Counted from the stretch's first letter, positions 51,966-61,694 are shown. The stretch is DNA of 64,000 bases from Pseudoalteromonas piscicida (GCF_002208135.1 NZ_CP021646.1:3363501-3427500); one strand, 5' to 3'. Notes: generated by a model not told the origin, from the letters alone. Program-made: numbers and translations.

Positions 51966-52682
51966 GTGCCAGAGCTTCCTAAATTTGCGCTGATAAAACA
52001 ACACATTATCGATAATATTCGTGCTGCGCGCTGGCTCGAAAATGAGCGTGTGCCGTCGGAAAATGAGTTAGCTGACCAATTTAATGTTAGTCGAATGACC
52101 GCAAGACGAGCGTTAAGCGAGCTAACTGAAGCCGGAATTTTAACTCGTAGCCAAGGTCTCGGTACTTTTGTTGCTAGTTTTAAGTCTCAGTCTTCATTAC
52201 TTGAGATCCGTAATATTGCCGACGAGGTTAATGCACGTAATGGCAAATACTCATGCACGGTGTTAACGCTCGAACTTATCGCTGCAGTAGCGCCAATCGC
52301 CATTGCGCTTGGTGTAGAAGCAGACGCGCCAGTCTATAGAAGCGTAATTGTACATAATGAAAATGAACAACCATTGCAAGTAGAAGAGCGCTTTGTCAAT
52401 CCACAGTTGGCACCGGAGTATTTAGACCAAAACTTTGAACTGACTACCCCACATGAATATTTGTCCCAAGTCGCACCACTTACAGAGGCCAGACACACTG
52501 TTGAAGCAGTTATGCCATCACAAGAGGTGTGTCAGTGGCTTGGGCTTTATAATGAAGAACCATGTTTACAAATGATCCGCCGTACTTGGTCAGCAAAAGG
52601 CATTGTCAGTTTCGCAAGATTAATTTCGCCAGGCAGTAAATATCGCTTAGGTGGCCATCTCACCTTTAAGCAAAGGTCGTAA
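51966..52682 (+). CDS. hutC: Histidine utilization repressor HutC (GntR family)
   Basis: 238 residues from the GTG at 51966, which starts the protein at PELPKFALIKQHIIDNIR as in HutC relatives; an upstream ATG at 51885 would run across the operator. Winged helix (VPSENELADQFNVSRMTARR, ALSELTEAGILTRSQGLGTF) and a C-terminal UTRA ligand domain (APVYRSVIVHNENEQPLQVE onward, ending SKYRLGGHL). Urocanate is the inducer in this family. Represses hut genes via ttgtatatacaa sites. Confidence 0.92.
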   Translation: MPELPKFALIKQHIIDNIRAARWLENERVPSENELADQFNVSRMTARRALSELTEAGILTRSQGLGTFVASFKSQSSLLEIRNIADEVNARNGKYSCTVLTLELIAAVAPIAIALGVEADAPVYRSVIVHNENEQPLQVEERFVNPQLAPEYLDQNFELTTPHEYLSQVAPLTEARHTVEAVMPSQEVCQWLGLYNEEPCLQMIRRTWSAKGIVSFARLISPGSKYRLGGHLTFKQRS

Positions 52683-52813
52683 CACATTAAGTGTCGCCAA
52701 ACATCGCGGCAGGTAAATCAAAACGACATGACAGCCTCGGTTGCCATGTCATAAAAATAAGCTAGCAACCTAACGAAGTTAAGCAATCGCAACAACTAGA
52801 CGTTTCACTTAGG

Positions 52814-52825
52814 TTGTATATACAA
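52814..52825. promoter_or_regulatory. HutC operator upstream of hutU
   Basis: ttgtatatacaa, identical in its core to the hutI/hutC operator. It ends 14 bp before the hutU start and just upstream of the AGGAGAGAG ribosome site. Confidence 0.85.
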
Positions 52826-52839
52826 TAGGAGAGAGCAGA

Positions 52840-54519
52840 ATGAGTGATAACCCAAGATTAGACCCAAACCGCGAGATCCGCGCGCCACGAGGTACAGACA
52901 TTACCGCAAAGAACTGGCTTACTGAAGCCGCAAAGCGAATGTTGATGAATAACCTTGACCCTGAAGTTGCTGAACATCCGAATGCACTAGTGGTTTATGG
53001 TGGCATTGGCCGTGCCGCTCGCGACTGGGCATGCTTCGATAAAATCGTCGAAACGTTAGACCGCTTAGAAGAAGACGAAACCTTACTGGTGCAATCAGGT
53101 AAACCTGTTGGCGTATTCAAAACTCATAGCAACGCTCCTCGCGTCTTAATTGCTAACTCAAATTTAGTACCACATTGGGCTAACTGGGATCACTTCAACG
53201 AACTCGATAAAAAAGGCCTGATGATGTACGGCCAGATGACTGCTGGCTCTTGGATCTATATTGGCTCACAGGGCATAGTGCAAGGCACATACGAGACCTT
53301 TGTAGCAATGGCAAAGCAACACTTTAATGGTGAGGCAAAAGGCAAGTGGATCTTAACCGGTGGCCTTGGCGGCATGGGTGGCGCGCAACCACTCGCAGCA
53401 ACTATGGCAGGCTTTAGCGCCCTCGTTGTTGAGTGTGATGAGTCACGAATCGATTTTCGTCTTAACACACGCTATGTTGACCGAAAGGCAACCACACTTG
53501 ATGATGCGTTAGCTATCATTGATGAAGCGAAGGCTGCTGGGCAACCGGTATCAGTTGGCCTGCTGGGCAATGCAGCGGATGTGTATGCTGAATTGGTTGA
53601 GCGCAATATCACTCCCGACGTAGTGACCGATCAAACTTCTGCGCACGATCCATTAAACGGCTACTTACCGCAAACGTGGACTATGGCTAAGGCGGCAGCA
53701 CTTCGCGAAAGCGATCCACAAGCGGTTGTTAAAGCAGCGAAGCAATCTATGGCAGTACAAGTACAAGCCATGCTAACGCTTCAATCGCGCGGTGCTGCAA
53801 CAACTGACTATGGTAATAACATTCGCCAAATGGCCTTAGAAGAAGGGATTGATAACGCCTTTGATTTCCCAGGCTTTGTTCCTGCCTATATTCGTCCACT
53901 GTTTTGCCAAGGCATAGGTCCATTCCGTTGGGTTGCGCTGTCTGGCGATCCTGAAGATATTTATAAAACAGACGCGAAAGTTAAAGAGCTTATCCCAGAC
54001 GACCCACACCTTCACAATTGGTTAGATATGGCGCGCGAGCGCATTCAATTCCAAGGCCTGCCTGCTCGTATTTGCTGGGTTGGACTGAAGGACAGAGCGC
54101 GTTTAGCACGAGCATTCAACGAAATGGTCAAAAATGGAGAACTCAAAGCACCGATTGTGATTGGTCGTGATCACTTAGATTCAGGCTCTGTAGCCAGTCC
54201 AAACCGTGAAACGGAATCGATGATGGATGGTTCTGATGCGGTATCGGACTGGCCGTTACTCAATGCCTTGTTAAACACGGCTGGCGGTGCAACTTGGGTC
54301 TCGCTGCATCACGGCGGTGGCGTTGGTATGGGCTTCAGCCAACATTCGGGAGTCGTTATCGTGGCAGATGGCACAGATGAAGCTGACGCCCGCCTATCTC
54401 GCGTACTGTGGAATGACCCAGGTACCGGTGTAATGCGTCATGCCGATGCCGGCTATGACATAGCCAAAGATTGTGCAAAAGAACAAAAACTAGATTTACC
54501 TATGCTGGAAGGAGAGTAA
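52840..54519 (+). CDS. hutU: Urocanate hydratase HutU
   Basis: NAD-dependent hydration of urocanate to imidazolonepropionate. 559 residues, the family length. Landmarks: [59 protein letters not shown] (Rossmann loop), [17 protein letters not shown], and [19 protein letters not shown]. Followed directly by hutH with two bases between stop and next start. Confidence 0.97.
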   Translation: MSDNPRLDPNREIRAPRGTDITAKNWLTEAAKRMLMNNLDPEVAEHPNALVVYGGIGRAARDWACFDKIVETLDRLEEDETLLVQSGKPVGVFKTHSNAPRVLIANSNLVPHWANWDHFNELDKKGLMMYGQMTAGSWIYIGSQGIVQGTYETFVAMAKQHFNGEAKGKWILTGGLGGMGGAQPLAATMAGFSALVVECDESRIDFRLNTRYVDRKATTLDDALAIIDEAKAAGQPVSVGLLGNAADVYAELVERNITPDVVTDQTSAHDPLNGYLPQTWTMAKAAALRESDPQAVVKAAKQSMAVQVQAMLTLQSRGAATTDYGNNIRQMALEEGIDNAFDFPGFVPAYIRPLFCQGIGPFRWVALSGDPEDIYKTDAKVKELIPDDPHLHNWLDMARERIQFQGLPARICWVGLKDRARLARAFNEMVKNGELKAPIVIGRDHLDSGSVASPNRETESMMDGSDAVSDWPLLNALLNTAGGATWVSLHHGGGVGMGFSQHSGVVIVADGTDEADARLSRVLWNDPGTGVMRHADAGYDIAKDCAKEQKLDLPMLEGE

Positions 54520-54521
54520 GT

Positions 54522-56054
54522 ATGTACTCACTAAGTTTAATCCCAGGCCAATTGACTTTAAACACGTTACGAAAAATCAATCAACAGCCTGTTCATCTCA
54601 GCTTAGACGAATCAGCGAAAGCCGCTATTGCTAACAGTGCAAACACAGTTCAGCAAGTGATCAAAGAAGGGCGCACCGTTTACGGCATTAATACGGGTTT
54701 TGGCTTGCTGGCCAACACCAAAATTGCAAAAGACGAATTAGAGTTGCTACAACGCTCTATTGTACTGTCGCACGCAGCCGGTATTGGCGAGTTAATGGAC
54801 GATAGTACCGTTCGACTCATGATGGTGCTAAAAATCAACTCACTCTCTCGTGGCTTCTCTGGGATCCGCTTGGATGTAATTGAATTCTTAGCGGCCTTGG
54901 TTAATGCCGAAGTCTATCCTTGTGTGCCCAAGAAAGGCTCGGTCGGGGCATCAGGCGATCTCGCACCACTATCGCATATGTGTTTGCCGATCCTTGGCGA
55001 AGGCCAGGTTCGCTATCGTGGTGAGCTTATCAATGCCATCGATGGATTAAAAATAGCAGGACTTGAACCACTTACTTTAGCTGCAAAAGAAGGTCTCGCA
55101 CTACTTAACGGTACACAAGCATCTACAGCCTTTGCACTGCAAGGCCTATTCAGAGCTGAAGATCTTTATGCGCAAAGCTGTGTCGTTGGTTCAATGAGCA
55201 TTGAAGCGGCCATGGGCAGCCGCTCGCCATTTGATGCTCGTATTCACGAAGTCCGTGGTCAGCAAGGCCAAATCGACACCGCAATGGCGTTTAGAGATAT
55301 CTTACAAACTCGCTCAGAAATAAGTGATGCTCATGTTGATTGTGAAAAAGTACAAGACCCTTATTGCTTACGTTGTCAACCACAAGTGCTTGGTGCGTGT
55401 TTAACTCAGATCCGCCAGGCCGCTGAGGTGATCCTCGTAGAATCCAATGGGGTCACAGATAACCCGCTGGTATTTGCTGATGCTGGCGATATTATTTCTG
55501 GCGGCAACTTCCATGCAGAACCTATCGCGATGGCGGCTGATAACCTAGCGCTTGCCATTGCTGAAATTGGTGCATTGGCTGAACGTCGTATCGCGCTGCT
55601 TATTGATTCGAGCTTATCAAAACTGCCTCCCTTCTTAGTTAACAATGGCGGTGTAAACTCGGGCTTTATGATTGCGCAAGTCACCGCTGCAGCACTGGCC
55701 TCTGAAAACAAAACACTCGCACATCCAGGCAGTGTTGACAGCCTCCCAACCTCGGCAAACCAAGAAGACCATGTTTCCATGGCAACCTTTGCGGCAAGAC
55801 GCTTACAGGAAATGGCTGACAACACCCAAGGTGTACTCGCAGTTGAATATCTTGCTGCAGCGCAGGGGTTAGATTTTAGAGCGCCACTTAAGCCATCTGA
55901 CAAAGTGGCTGCAGCTCAGCAAATATTACGAGCAGTCGTGAGCTTTTATGACAAAGATAGGTATTTTGCACCTGATATTGAAAGTGCCAATGCATTATTG
56001 GGTCAAGCTGCACTGGCGCACCTGCTACCAGCACAACTCTTACCTTCAGCCTAA
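54522..56054 (+). CDS. hutH: Histidine ammonia-lyase HutH
   Basis: Deaminates histidine to urocanate. 510 residues from the ATG at 54522, preceded by GGAAGGAGAG inside the hutU end; an ATG at 54471 within hutU is unlikely. The MIO cofactor comes from ASG in [16 protein letters not shown]. Also conserved: [64 protein letters not shown] and [15 protein letters not shown]. hutU-hutH is a tight pair. Confidence 0.97.
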   Translation: MYSLSLIPGQLTLNTLRKINQQPVHLSLDESAKAAIANSANTVQQVIKEGRTVYGINTGFGLLANTKIAKDELELLQRSIVLSHAAGIGELMDDSTVRLMMVLKINSLSRGFSGIRLDVIEFLAALVNAEVYPCVPKKGSVGASGDLAPLSHMCLPILGEGQVRYRGELINAIDGLKIAGLEPLTLAAKEGLALLNGTQASTAFALQGLFRAEDLYAQSCVVGSMSIEAAMGSRSPFDARIHEVRGQQGQIDTAMAFRDILQTRSEISDAHVDCEKVQDPYCLRCQPQVLGACLTQIRQAAEVILVESNGVTDNPLVFADAGDIISGGNFHAEPIAMAADNLALAIAEIGALAERRIALLIDSSLSKLPPFLVNNGGVNSGFMIAQVTAAALASENKTLAHPGSVDSLPTSANQEDHVSMATFAARRLQEMADNTQGVLAVEYLAAAQGLDFRAPLKPSDKVAAAQQILRAVVSFYDKDRYFAPDIESANALLGQAALAHLLPAQLLPSA

Positions 56055-56060
56055 CTCAGA

Positions 56061-56842
56061 TTAATTAACAATCGGATGATGGTAGGCAAAGCCGAGTTCA
56101 GTAATACGCTCGGCTTTGATAATACGCGCTTCTTCTTTTGACGAAGCGAAACTTGGCATCTCAGTCCCTAACTTTTCACAGTGATATTGATAAAACGCCT
56201 GTCTCGTGGGTGCACTGGATAGCAAACATTATAAATGTCTGCAGCATCCTGCCACTGCGCGATCACGGTATTTATTGCAGTAACAACATCACCGCGATGA
56301 ACCATATTCACTAGACCATTCGCTGAGCTAGACAAAGCCTTTCCTGCTACAAATCGTCCAGGCTCCCTATCGGGACCTTGAAGACCCGCTAAACGCACAA
56401 CCTTACCGCCTGCATTAAGCACCATCTCTTCAGCGGTTCTTAGTATATCAACACGCCTGTTGGCTTTATCCGCTAGCTTACCTTGTTCATCATATTCACC
56501 ATTTTCGGTGCTATAAACGCCAGTGCTAGAACACAATAAGAAGCCTGCTGCTGACATCTTCTTTGCAAGTAACAACGCCTGTTCTAACGTTTCTAAATAG
56601 TTACTATCGACATGCCTAGCTCTTGGTGGAATCGCACACACCCAATACGCGTTGTGTAAAGAAATTGAGTGCTTTAAGGTGCCGCTTTCAGTTAAGACCA
56701 GCTGCCTTGACCAGCTATGCACCTCGTTAGCTTGAGTTCTGGTGCCTTCAATTTGCCACCCTTGCAACTCGGCTTCGCGACACAACGCTTCACCGAGCCA
56801 ACCCGCGCCGAGTACGACCAGACTGCGATTTAATACTTTCAT
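56061..56842 (-). pseudogene. YeeZ-like NAD(P)-dependent dehydrogenase, frameshifted as written
   Basis: Start at the ATG 56842: MKVLNRSLVVLGAGWLGEAL with the GxGWLG nucleotide loop, followed by the YeeZ-like short-chain fold. The first frame reads to NVCYPVHPRDRRFIN and stops at 56168. Adding one base to the CCC at 56210-56208 reads HPTRQAFYQYHCEKLGTEMP and continues to YHHPIVN, stop at 56061, for about 260 residues. That restored end is more family-like. Convergent with hutH, 6 bp apart. Substrate unknown; relatives are often called SDR or epimerase proteins. Confidence 0.78.
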
Positions 56843-56969
56843 ATGAATACTGCCTTAACCATGAAGTTACCTTGTATTATCTATGTAAAAGAAGTTAACG
56901 CAAACGGTGGCGTTCTCCTGTTATCTATGGTTTGATTACCGTTTGCATAAGCTAAAAATAAGAAGTGTC

Positions 56970-59000
56970 ATGCTTGAGAATTTATCCCTTAGAAAGAAAA
57001 TATTGCTGCTAATTGGCGGCACCATTTCCGTATTATTAATTATTGCATCAAGCTTTTTCGTCAGCCATATTGCAACGCTCTCTCGAGATGGTATTGAACG
57101 AGAAACGCAAAGCTATATTCAAGCCGAAAAATTGGCGATGGAAGCGTTCTTTGGCCAATACGGCAAAGTAGTTGAAACTTTTGTTTCTACGCCTCACAAC
57201 ATTCATTGGTTTGAAAATTATAATACCCGTGGCGCCGATCTGACTAAAGATAGAGACTATCAAGAGGTCAATGAAGACTTAGTTAGAATCGCCAAAGGTG
57301 ATGAAAATATTCTCTCAGCCTTTATTGCCTCAGCAAACACCGGTGAATATTTTAAAGAAAATGATCGTACATCAGCATATTCAGATGGTCGACCTTACTA
57401 CGCCTATCAGCGCCCATGGTGGCAGGATACGCTTGATGTAGGTAAATTGTATGTTGGTCCAATTGCAACCGATATCAATACCGGTGCGGTGTCTGCTGTG
57501 ATCCGTCAACCTATCTACAATAACGGCGGCAAACTCGTCGCCATGGGTGGCGTCGACTTACAAATCAATAAATTGAACGATATGGTTGAACGTATCAAGT
57601 TTCAAGATAAAGGTTTTGGCTTTTTGCTCGATGGTGATTTAAATGTTGTGCATTTATCCAAGCGTACTGGTCATTCACTCTCTACCACAGATGAAGGCGA
57701 GAAAGGCAAAGAAGGTTTAGATGGCCTTGAATCTCAGTTTGCCAATACATCAGGCTTTGACGCTCTAAATGCCGCTATCAAGCGTAATCCCGCAGGCAAC
57801 AGTACGGTCACGTTCAAAGGGGAAGCGTATTATGTTGTTTATGACAATGTGAAATTAGACAACCCCCTATTGGATTGGCACGTTGGCCTACTCATTCCGG
57901 TGTCGCTGATCGAAGCGCCAGTAAATGACGCCGTCATGAGCACAATCACAGTCTTGATTATTATCTTAGCCATTATCGTGGCAATGATCTTGCTCGCCAC
58001 GCAAATGATTACCAAACCGATTGTAGCACTTACCGAAACCATGCGAGACATCGCATCGGGTGAAGGCGACCTGACTAGACGTATCGATATCACCAGTAAA
58101 GATGAAGTCGGTCAACTCGCGCTTCATATGAATACCTTCATCGATAAACTTAGAGCAATGATGCTCGATACCGCAGCGCAAGCGGAGCAATTAAGTAATG
58201 CTTCCGCCCAATTACGTGAAGTATCAAACAATACTAACAGTGAGATTCAGCGCGAAAAAGAACAGGTAGATAGCGTAAGCGCGGCAGTAACCGAGATGGC
58301 TGCCACTGTGACTGAAATCTCACGTAATGCACAAGAGACCAACCAAGCCGCTGATGTCGTGCAACGTATTACGAATGAAGGTGCAGGACGCTCATCGCAA
58401 GCCCAAGAAGTCATGACTGAACTTGCACTTCATATTGGTGAGGCCGCAAAAGTGGTTGCCGGACTTGAACAAGAAACCAGTAACATAGGCGCCGTTATCG
58501 ACGTGATTAACGGTATTGCTGAACAAACGAACTTACTAGCACTAAATGCTGCCATAGAAGCCGCCAGAGCGGGCGAGCAAGGCCGAGGCTTTGCGGTGGT
58601 TGCTGATGAAGTAAGATCGCTTGCAAGCCGTACACAAGAGTCTACCGATGACATTCGCAATATGATCTCTCGTTTACAGCAAATTGCACAGCAAGCTTCA
58701 GTGATGATGCAACAAGGTCAAGACCGCGCAGAGGGGACCGTAGAGGAAACGCAAGCCGTGCTTGATGCCTTGAAAGAAATCACAGAATCGGTCACGACAG
58801 TACAAGACCAGAGTCATCAAATTGCCACATCAACAGAGCAGCAAACCGTTGTTGCAGAAGATATTAACAATAGCCTTAACCAAATAAATGAGCTCGTTAA
58901 TAGCACGGCCAACCACGCCAATGTACTGGCAGATGAAGCCCGTGACTTGAACGACTTAGCCAAGGCGCTTAACTCAACAGTAAACCAATTTAAGCTTTAA
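56970..59000 (+). CDS. Methyl-accepting chemotaxis protein with dCache sensor
   Basis: 676 residues from the ATG at 56970. The upstream ATG at 56907 adds 21 residues without a site, and the chosen start begins [18 protein letters not shown]. Two membrane segments (9-32 and about 325-350), a large periplasmic dCache domain between, then HAMP ([20 protein letters not shown]) and the signalling tip [20 protein letters not shown]. The Cache domain shows YYAYQRPWW, which fits part of the Y....R.W pattern of amino-acid-binding Cache domains; the later positions fit less well. Proximity to hut genes makes an amino-acid ligand attractive but unproven. Confidence 0.9.
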   Translation: MLENLSLRKKILLLIGGTISVLLIIASSFFVSHIATLSRDGIERETQSYIQAEKLAMEAFFGQYGKVVETFVSTPHNIHWFENYNTRGADLTKDRDYQEVNEDLVRIAKGDENILSAFIASANTGEYFKENDRTSAYSDGRPYYAYQRPWWQDTLDVGKLYVGPIATDINTGAVSAVIRQPIYNNGGKLVAMGGVDLQINKLNDMVERIKFQDKGFGFLLDGDLNVVHLSKRTGHSLSTTDEGEKGKEGLDGLESQFANTSGFDALNAAIKRNPAGNSTVTFKGEAYYVVYDNVKLDNPLLDWHVGLLIPVSLIEAPVNDAVMSTITVLIIILAIIVAMILLATQMITKPIVALTETMRDIASGEGDLTRRIDITSKDEVGQLALHMNTFIDKLRAMMLDTAAQAEQLSNASAQLREVSNNTNSEIQREKEQVDSVSAAVTEMAATVTEISRNAQETNQAADVVQRITNEGAGRSSQAQEVMTELALHIGEAAKVVAGLEQETSNIGAVIDVINGIAEQTNLLALNAAIEAARAGEQGRGFAVVADEVRSLASRTQESTDDIRNMISRLQQIAQQASVMMQQGQDRAEGTVEETQAVLDALKEITESVTTVQDQSHQIATSTEQQTVVAEDINNSLNQINELVNSTANHANVLADEARDLNDLAKALNSTVNQFKL

Positions 59001-59010
59001 TCAAACACCA

Positions 59011-59040
59011 AAACACGTCGCAATCGCGGCGTGTTTTGAT
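59011..59040 (+). terminator. Terminator after the dCache chemoreceptor gene
   Basis: aaacacgtcgcaat/cgcggcgtgttttg: stem acacgccgcg-type with a T tract on the plus strand. Confidence 0.75.
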
Positions 59041-59109
59041 CTGAGGCAAACCTAACCCAAGCGGTAAAAAGTACACTGACACTCTTAATAAAACTCGAGA
59101 GTGCGTATC

Positions 59110-60480
59110 GTGATTAATTTACCTATTTGGAATGATTCCCTTATCAACAAGTACAATATATCTGGTCCTAGATATACTTCATATCCAACGGCCTTATCGC
59201 TTGAGTCTGGCTACAGTCAAAAAGAGTTACAAGCGGCTATTACTGGTTCAAAATCTCGTTCACTCTCACTGTATATTCATATCCCTTTTTGTCATCAACT
59301 GTGCTACTACTGTGGCTGTAATAAAATCATTACTCGTCATCAATCCAAAGCTGACGTTTACCTAGATTACTTAGCACAAGAAATCGCAGCAAAAGCGCCG
59401 CTATTTTCTGAGTATCGTGTAGAGCAACTTCATTTAGGCGGTGGTACACCAACTTTCTTAACTGCAGAACAAATGACACGCCTAATCGAAATGCTGAATA
59501 GTGCATTTAACTTCTCTCAAAGTGCACAGCGTGGTATTGAAATAGACCCAAGATCACTTGCACCAAATATGATGCGCCATCTACACGAGCTCGGATTTAA
59601 TCGTGTGTCTTTTGGCGTACAAGACTTTAATGATGAAGTGCAAGCCGCGGTAAACCGCCCGCAGCATCTAGACGAAGTGCTGGCTATCTTAACTGAAGCG
59701 AGAACGCTCGGTTTTAAATCTATTAATATGGATATGATCTATGGGCTACCATTTCAAACAGTAGAGAGCTACAAGCAAACGATTGAGCAACTTATCGCGC
59801 TTTCTCCCGATAGAGTCTCTGTATTTAACTATGCCCATCTTCCGGATAGATTTGCAGCACAGCGAAAACTAAAAGAAGCCGACATGCCAAGTGCGGGAGA
59901 AAAACTTGAGATCTTTAAGCAAACACTGGAACAGATGACCACCGCTGGGTATCAATTCATCGGTATGGATCACTTCGCCAAAAAAGACGATGAACTAGCT
60001 ATAGCGCAAAATGAAGGGCATTTACACCGTAACTTTCAAGGCTATACCACACATGGCGAGTGCGACCTATTAGGTCTTGGTGTGTCATCCATTTCCCAAA
60101 TTGGTCACATGATTTTGCAAAATGAAAAAGAGTTAAAACTTTATTATCAGGCTTTAAGTGATAAAAGGTGTGCGATCACTAAAGGGGTAACCTTAAGTGG
60201 TGACGATGAAATACGCGCGGCTGTGATCAAACAGCTTATTTGTCATTTCGAGTTAGATAAAAAGATGTTCGAGCAACGTTATGATATAAATTTTGACGAA
60301 TATTTCGCTCAAGCCCTTAACGCTCTCGAGCCTCTAGCCCGCGATGGCTTAGTAGAACTAAGTGAGCAATCTATCCGAGTCACAAGTAACGGTAATTTGT
60401 TTATTCGCATCATCTGCATGTGTTTTGATGCTTACTTACAAAACCAAGTCAAAAACACCCGCTTCTCTCGCGTTATTTAA
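59110..60480 (+). CDS. hemN: Oxygen-independent coproporphyrinogen III oxidase HemN
   Basis: Radical-SAM enzyme of haem synthesis. About 456 residues. Motif CHQLCYYCGC provides CX3CX2C plus the extra Cys specific to HemN. LHLGGGTPTFL and SFGVQDFNDEVQAAVNRPQ are family landmarks. Two GTG starts compete: 59101 and 59110; the second sits about ten bases after GAGAG and is chosen. Last protein gene before the rRNA operon; transcription converges on the rRNA tail. Confidence 0.93.
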   Translation: MINLPIWNDSLINKYNISGPRYTSYPTALSLESGYSQKELQAAITGSKSRSLSLYIHIPFCHQLCYYCGCNKIITRHQSKADVYLDYLAQEIAAKAPLFSEYRVEQLHLGGGTPTFLTAEQMTRLIEMLNSAFNFSQSAQRGIEIDPRSLAPNMMRHLHELGFNRVSFGVQDFNDEVQAAVNRPQHLDEVLAILTEARTLGFKSINMDMIYGLPFQTVESYKQTIEQLIALSPDRVSVFNYAHLPDRFAAQRKLKEADMPSAGEKLEIFKQTLEQMTTAGYQFIGMDHFAKKDDELAIAQNEGHLHRNFQGYTTHGECDLLGLGVSSISQIGHMILQNEKELKLYYQALSDKRCAITKGVTLSGDDEIRAAVIKQLICHFELDKKMFEQRYDINFDEYFAQALNALEPLARDGLVELSEQSIRVTSNGNLFIRIICMCFDAYLQNQVKNTRFSRVI

Positions 60481-60497
60481 CCACCTTCTTCTCAAAC

Positions 60498-60561
60498 CTC
60501 CCACAATACTGTGTTTATGGTGGGAGTGAGTTTACCTCACGATGTGTTGATTGGCTTGCGA
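60498..60561. repeat. REP-like hairpin pair, copy A
   Basis: Stem 1 ctcccac (60498-60504) with gtgggag (60520-60526); stem 2 gtgag tttac ctcac (60526-60540), then gatgtgttgattggcttgcg. Same layout as copies B, C and D downstream, with a compensated change in stem 2 (gtgag/ctcac versus gcgag/ctcgc). Confidence 0.8.
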
Positions 60562-60599
60562 GGTTTTCTATACCCCCAAATCTCTATACTCCCAACAGC

Positions 60600-60632
60600 A
60601 AAAAACCCGTCGCATTGCTGCTACGGGTTTTG
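60600..60632 (-). terminator. rRNA-operon terminator repeat 1 (most distal)
   Basis: Read on the minus strand: aaacccgt-type stem, 12-nt loop agcagcaatgcg, then acgggttttttg. The A-run on the plus strand is the T tract of the minus-strand transcript. Confidence 0.85.
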
Positions 60633-60684
60633 ATGTACATGGGTGTTCCACATTATTTTTGAGCCGAAATTTTCATTGCAAGCC

Positions 60685-60751
60685 ATCGGCGGATAAACCG
60701 CCTCCCACGATACATGTTTATACTGTGGTGGGAGCGAGTTTATCTCGCGAG
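60685..60751. repeat. REP-like inverted pair, copy B (REPIN-like)
   Basis: atcggcggataaaccgcctc plus ccac (60685-60708) and, inverted after a 16-nt spacer, gtggtgggagcgagtttatc plus tcgcgag (60725-60751). The two halves are related in inverted orientation, each with its own small stem-loop (ggcgg/ccgcc and gcgag/ctcgc). Confidence 0.8.
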
Positions 60752-60771
60752 GTTTTTAAATTACACATAGC

Positions 60772-60803
60772 AAAAAACCCGCCGCATTGCTGCAACGGGT
60801 TTT
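60772..60803 (-). terminator. rRNA-operon terminator repeat 2
   Basis: Same terminator with one base change (cccgccgc for cccgtcgc). Confidence 0.85.
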
Positions 60804-60856
60804 GATGTACATGGGTGTTCCACATTATTTTTGGGCCGAAACTTTCATTGCAAGCC

Positions 60857-60923
60857 ATCGGCGGATAAACCGCCTCCCACGATACATGTTTATACTGTGG
60901 TGGGAGCGAGTTTACCTCGCGAT
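60857..60923. repeat. REP-like inverted pair, copy C (REPIN-like)
   Basis: Near-identical to copy B, but followed by the gatgtattgattgccttgcg segment missing from B. Confidence 0.8.
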
Positions 60924-60963
60924 GTATTGATTGCCTTGCGTGGCTTTTTAAATCGCACATAGC

Positions 60964-60995
60964 AAAAAACCCGTCGCATTGCTGCAACGGGTTTT
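60964..60995 (-). terminator. rRNA-operon terminator repeat 3
   Basis: aaaaaacccgtcgcattgct with gcaacgggttttg; identical core to the others. The sequence downstream (61000-61060) diverges from the cassette. Confidence 0.85.
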
Positions 60996-61060
60996 GATGT
61001 ACATGGATGTTCGAATGTCGATGAAGTTCATGGATGAACGCTTTTCATCAACCTCTTATT

Positions 61061-61175
61061 TGGCCCTAGTTCGCTACGAAGTAGGATGTTCTCATTTTTT
61101 CAATAGAGAGTCATATGGATGATCCACACTATCATTGACTGGGGCCGACCCTTCGGCTGTTTTGTTTCACTTCTG
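61061..61175 (-). pseudogene. Decayed 5S rRNA copy, interrupted by the MITE
   Basis: Minus-strand 5S remnant. It keeps tggccct at the 3' end, gatgttct, and gatccacactatcattgac followed by ctgttttgtttcacttctga, where it is cut off exactly at the MITE edge. Insertions separate these pieces, including agttcgctacgaagtag and the ggggccgacccttcgg block shared with the fragment at 61733. Confidence 0.75.
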
Positions 61176-61176
61176 A

Positions 61177-61336
61177 TACCAATTAGCTTAATTAAGTGAT
61201 CTATTTTGAGGCGAGAAAATCTTGTCGATAACTAGGCGAAAATTTTGCTATTTAGTTGTTCTAAATGAGAAATTCTTAACGCAGTTAGCGTCGGATTTGC
61301 TCCTTCAAATTGAGCAAGTATTAAGACTAATTGGTA
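61177..61336. repeat. MITE-like terminal-inverted-repeat element, copy 2
   Basis: 160 bp; ends taccaattagcttaattaag and, inverted, taccaattagtcttaatac. Interior matches 170-380 through most of its length but replaces the 52-bp block there by taggcg. It has inserted into a 5S remnant at ttctga and abuts an IS630-type transposase remnant. Confidence 0.85.
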
Positions 61337-61545
61337 TTATCAAGCTACTTCCCTATTCTCCTGAGCTGAACCCAATAGAGCAAGTATGGAGTTGGCTGCG
61401 TCAGCATCATTTAGCAAATCGTTGTTTCAAAGGTTATGAAGATATTGTTGAGAGTTGTAGTGAGGCTTGGAATGACTTTGTATCATGCACAAAACGAGTG
61501 GTTAAAATGTGTCAACGTGACTGGATAGAGGTGGGAAAAAGTTAA
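61337..61545 (+). pseudogene. IS630-family transposase fragment (DDE end)
   Basis: Reads IKLLPYSPELNPIEQVWSWL, then RQHHLANRCFKGYEDIVESC to the stop. PYSPELNPIEQVW is the DDE-domain end of IS630/Tc1 transposases, with the catalytic Glu in NPIEQVW. The N-terminal two thirds, with the first two catalytic aspartates, are absent. The open frame extends left into the MITE by chance. Confidence 0.82.
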
Positions 61546-61560
61546 GATGGATTGGTATTA
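61337..61560 (+). mobile_element. IS630-type insertion sequence remnant, right end
   Basis: Contains the C-terminal third of an IS630-family transposase (to 61545), then gttaagatggattggtatta, the presumed right terminus. That terminus matches the right end of the adjacent MITE at 16 of 19 bases (ttaagactaattggtatta). The left part of the IS is missing. Confidence 0.75.
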
Positions 61561-61598
61561 TACCGTACTCTCCCGTTAAGGGAGAGGAGTCCATACAT

Positions 61599-61660
61599 CT
61601 CCTACCATGTTGCACTGTGCTGATACTGTGGTAGGAGCGAGTTTACCTCGCGATGTGTTG
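61599..61660. repeat. REP-like hairpin pair, copy D
   Basis: tcctacca (61600-61607) with tggtagga (61629-61636), then gcgag tttac ctcgc and gatgtgttgattggcttgcg. Compared with copies A-C, both arms of stem 1 have changed together (ctcccac/gtgggag to ctcctac/gtaggag). Confidence 0.78.
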
Positions 61661-61694
61661 ATTGGCTTGCGAGGTTTTTTTAATCGCACATAGC

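Larger units (their letters stand above)
60597..60996. repeat. Tandem terminator-REP cassettes
   Basis: The unit from agcaaaaaacccg through the REP pair recurs at 60597, 60769 and 60961 (periods 172 and 192 bp). The 20-bp difference is one segment, gatgtattgattgccttgcg, present in the second unit and missing from the first. Shared filler includes gatgtacatgggtgttccac and gccatcggcggataaaccgc. Confidence 0.9.

Noticed and set aside
60597..60996. Regular repeats resembling a CRISPR array
   Set aside because: Units are 172-192 bp, the repeated parts are hairpin terminators and REP-like pairs, and the spacers are also repeated. No cas genes are present.
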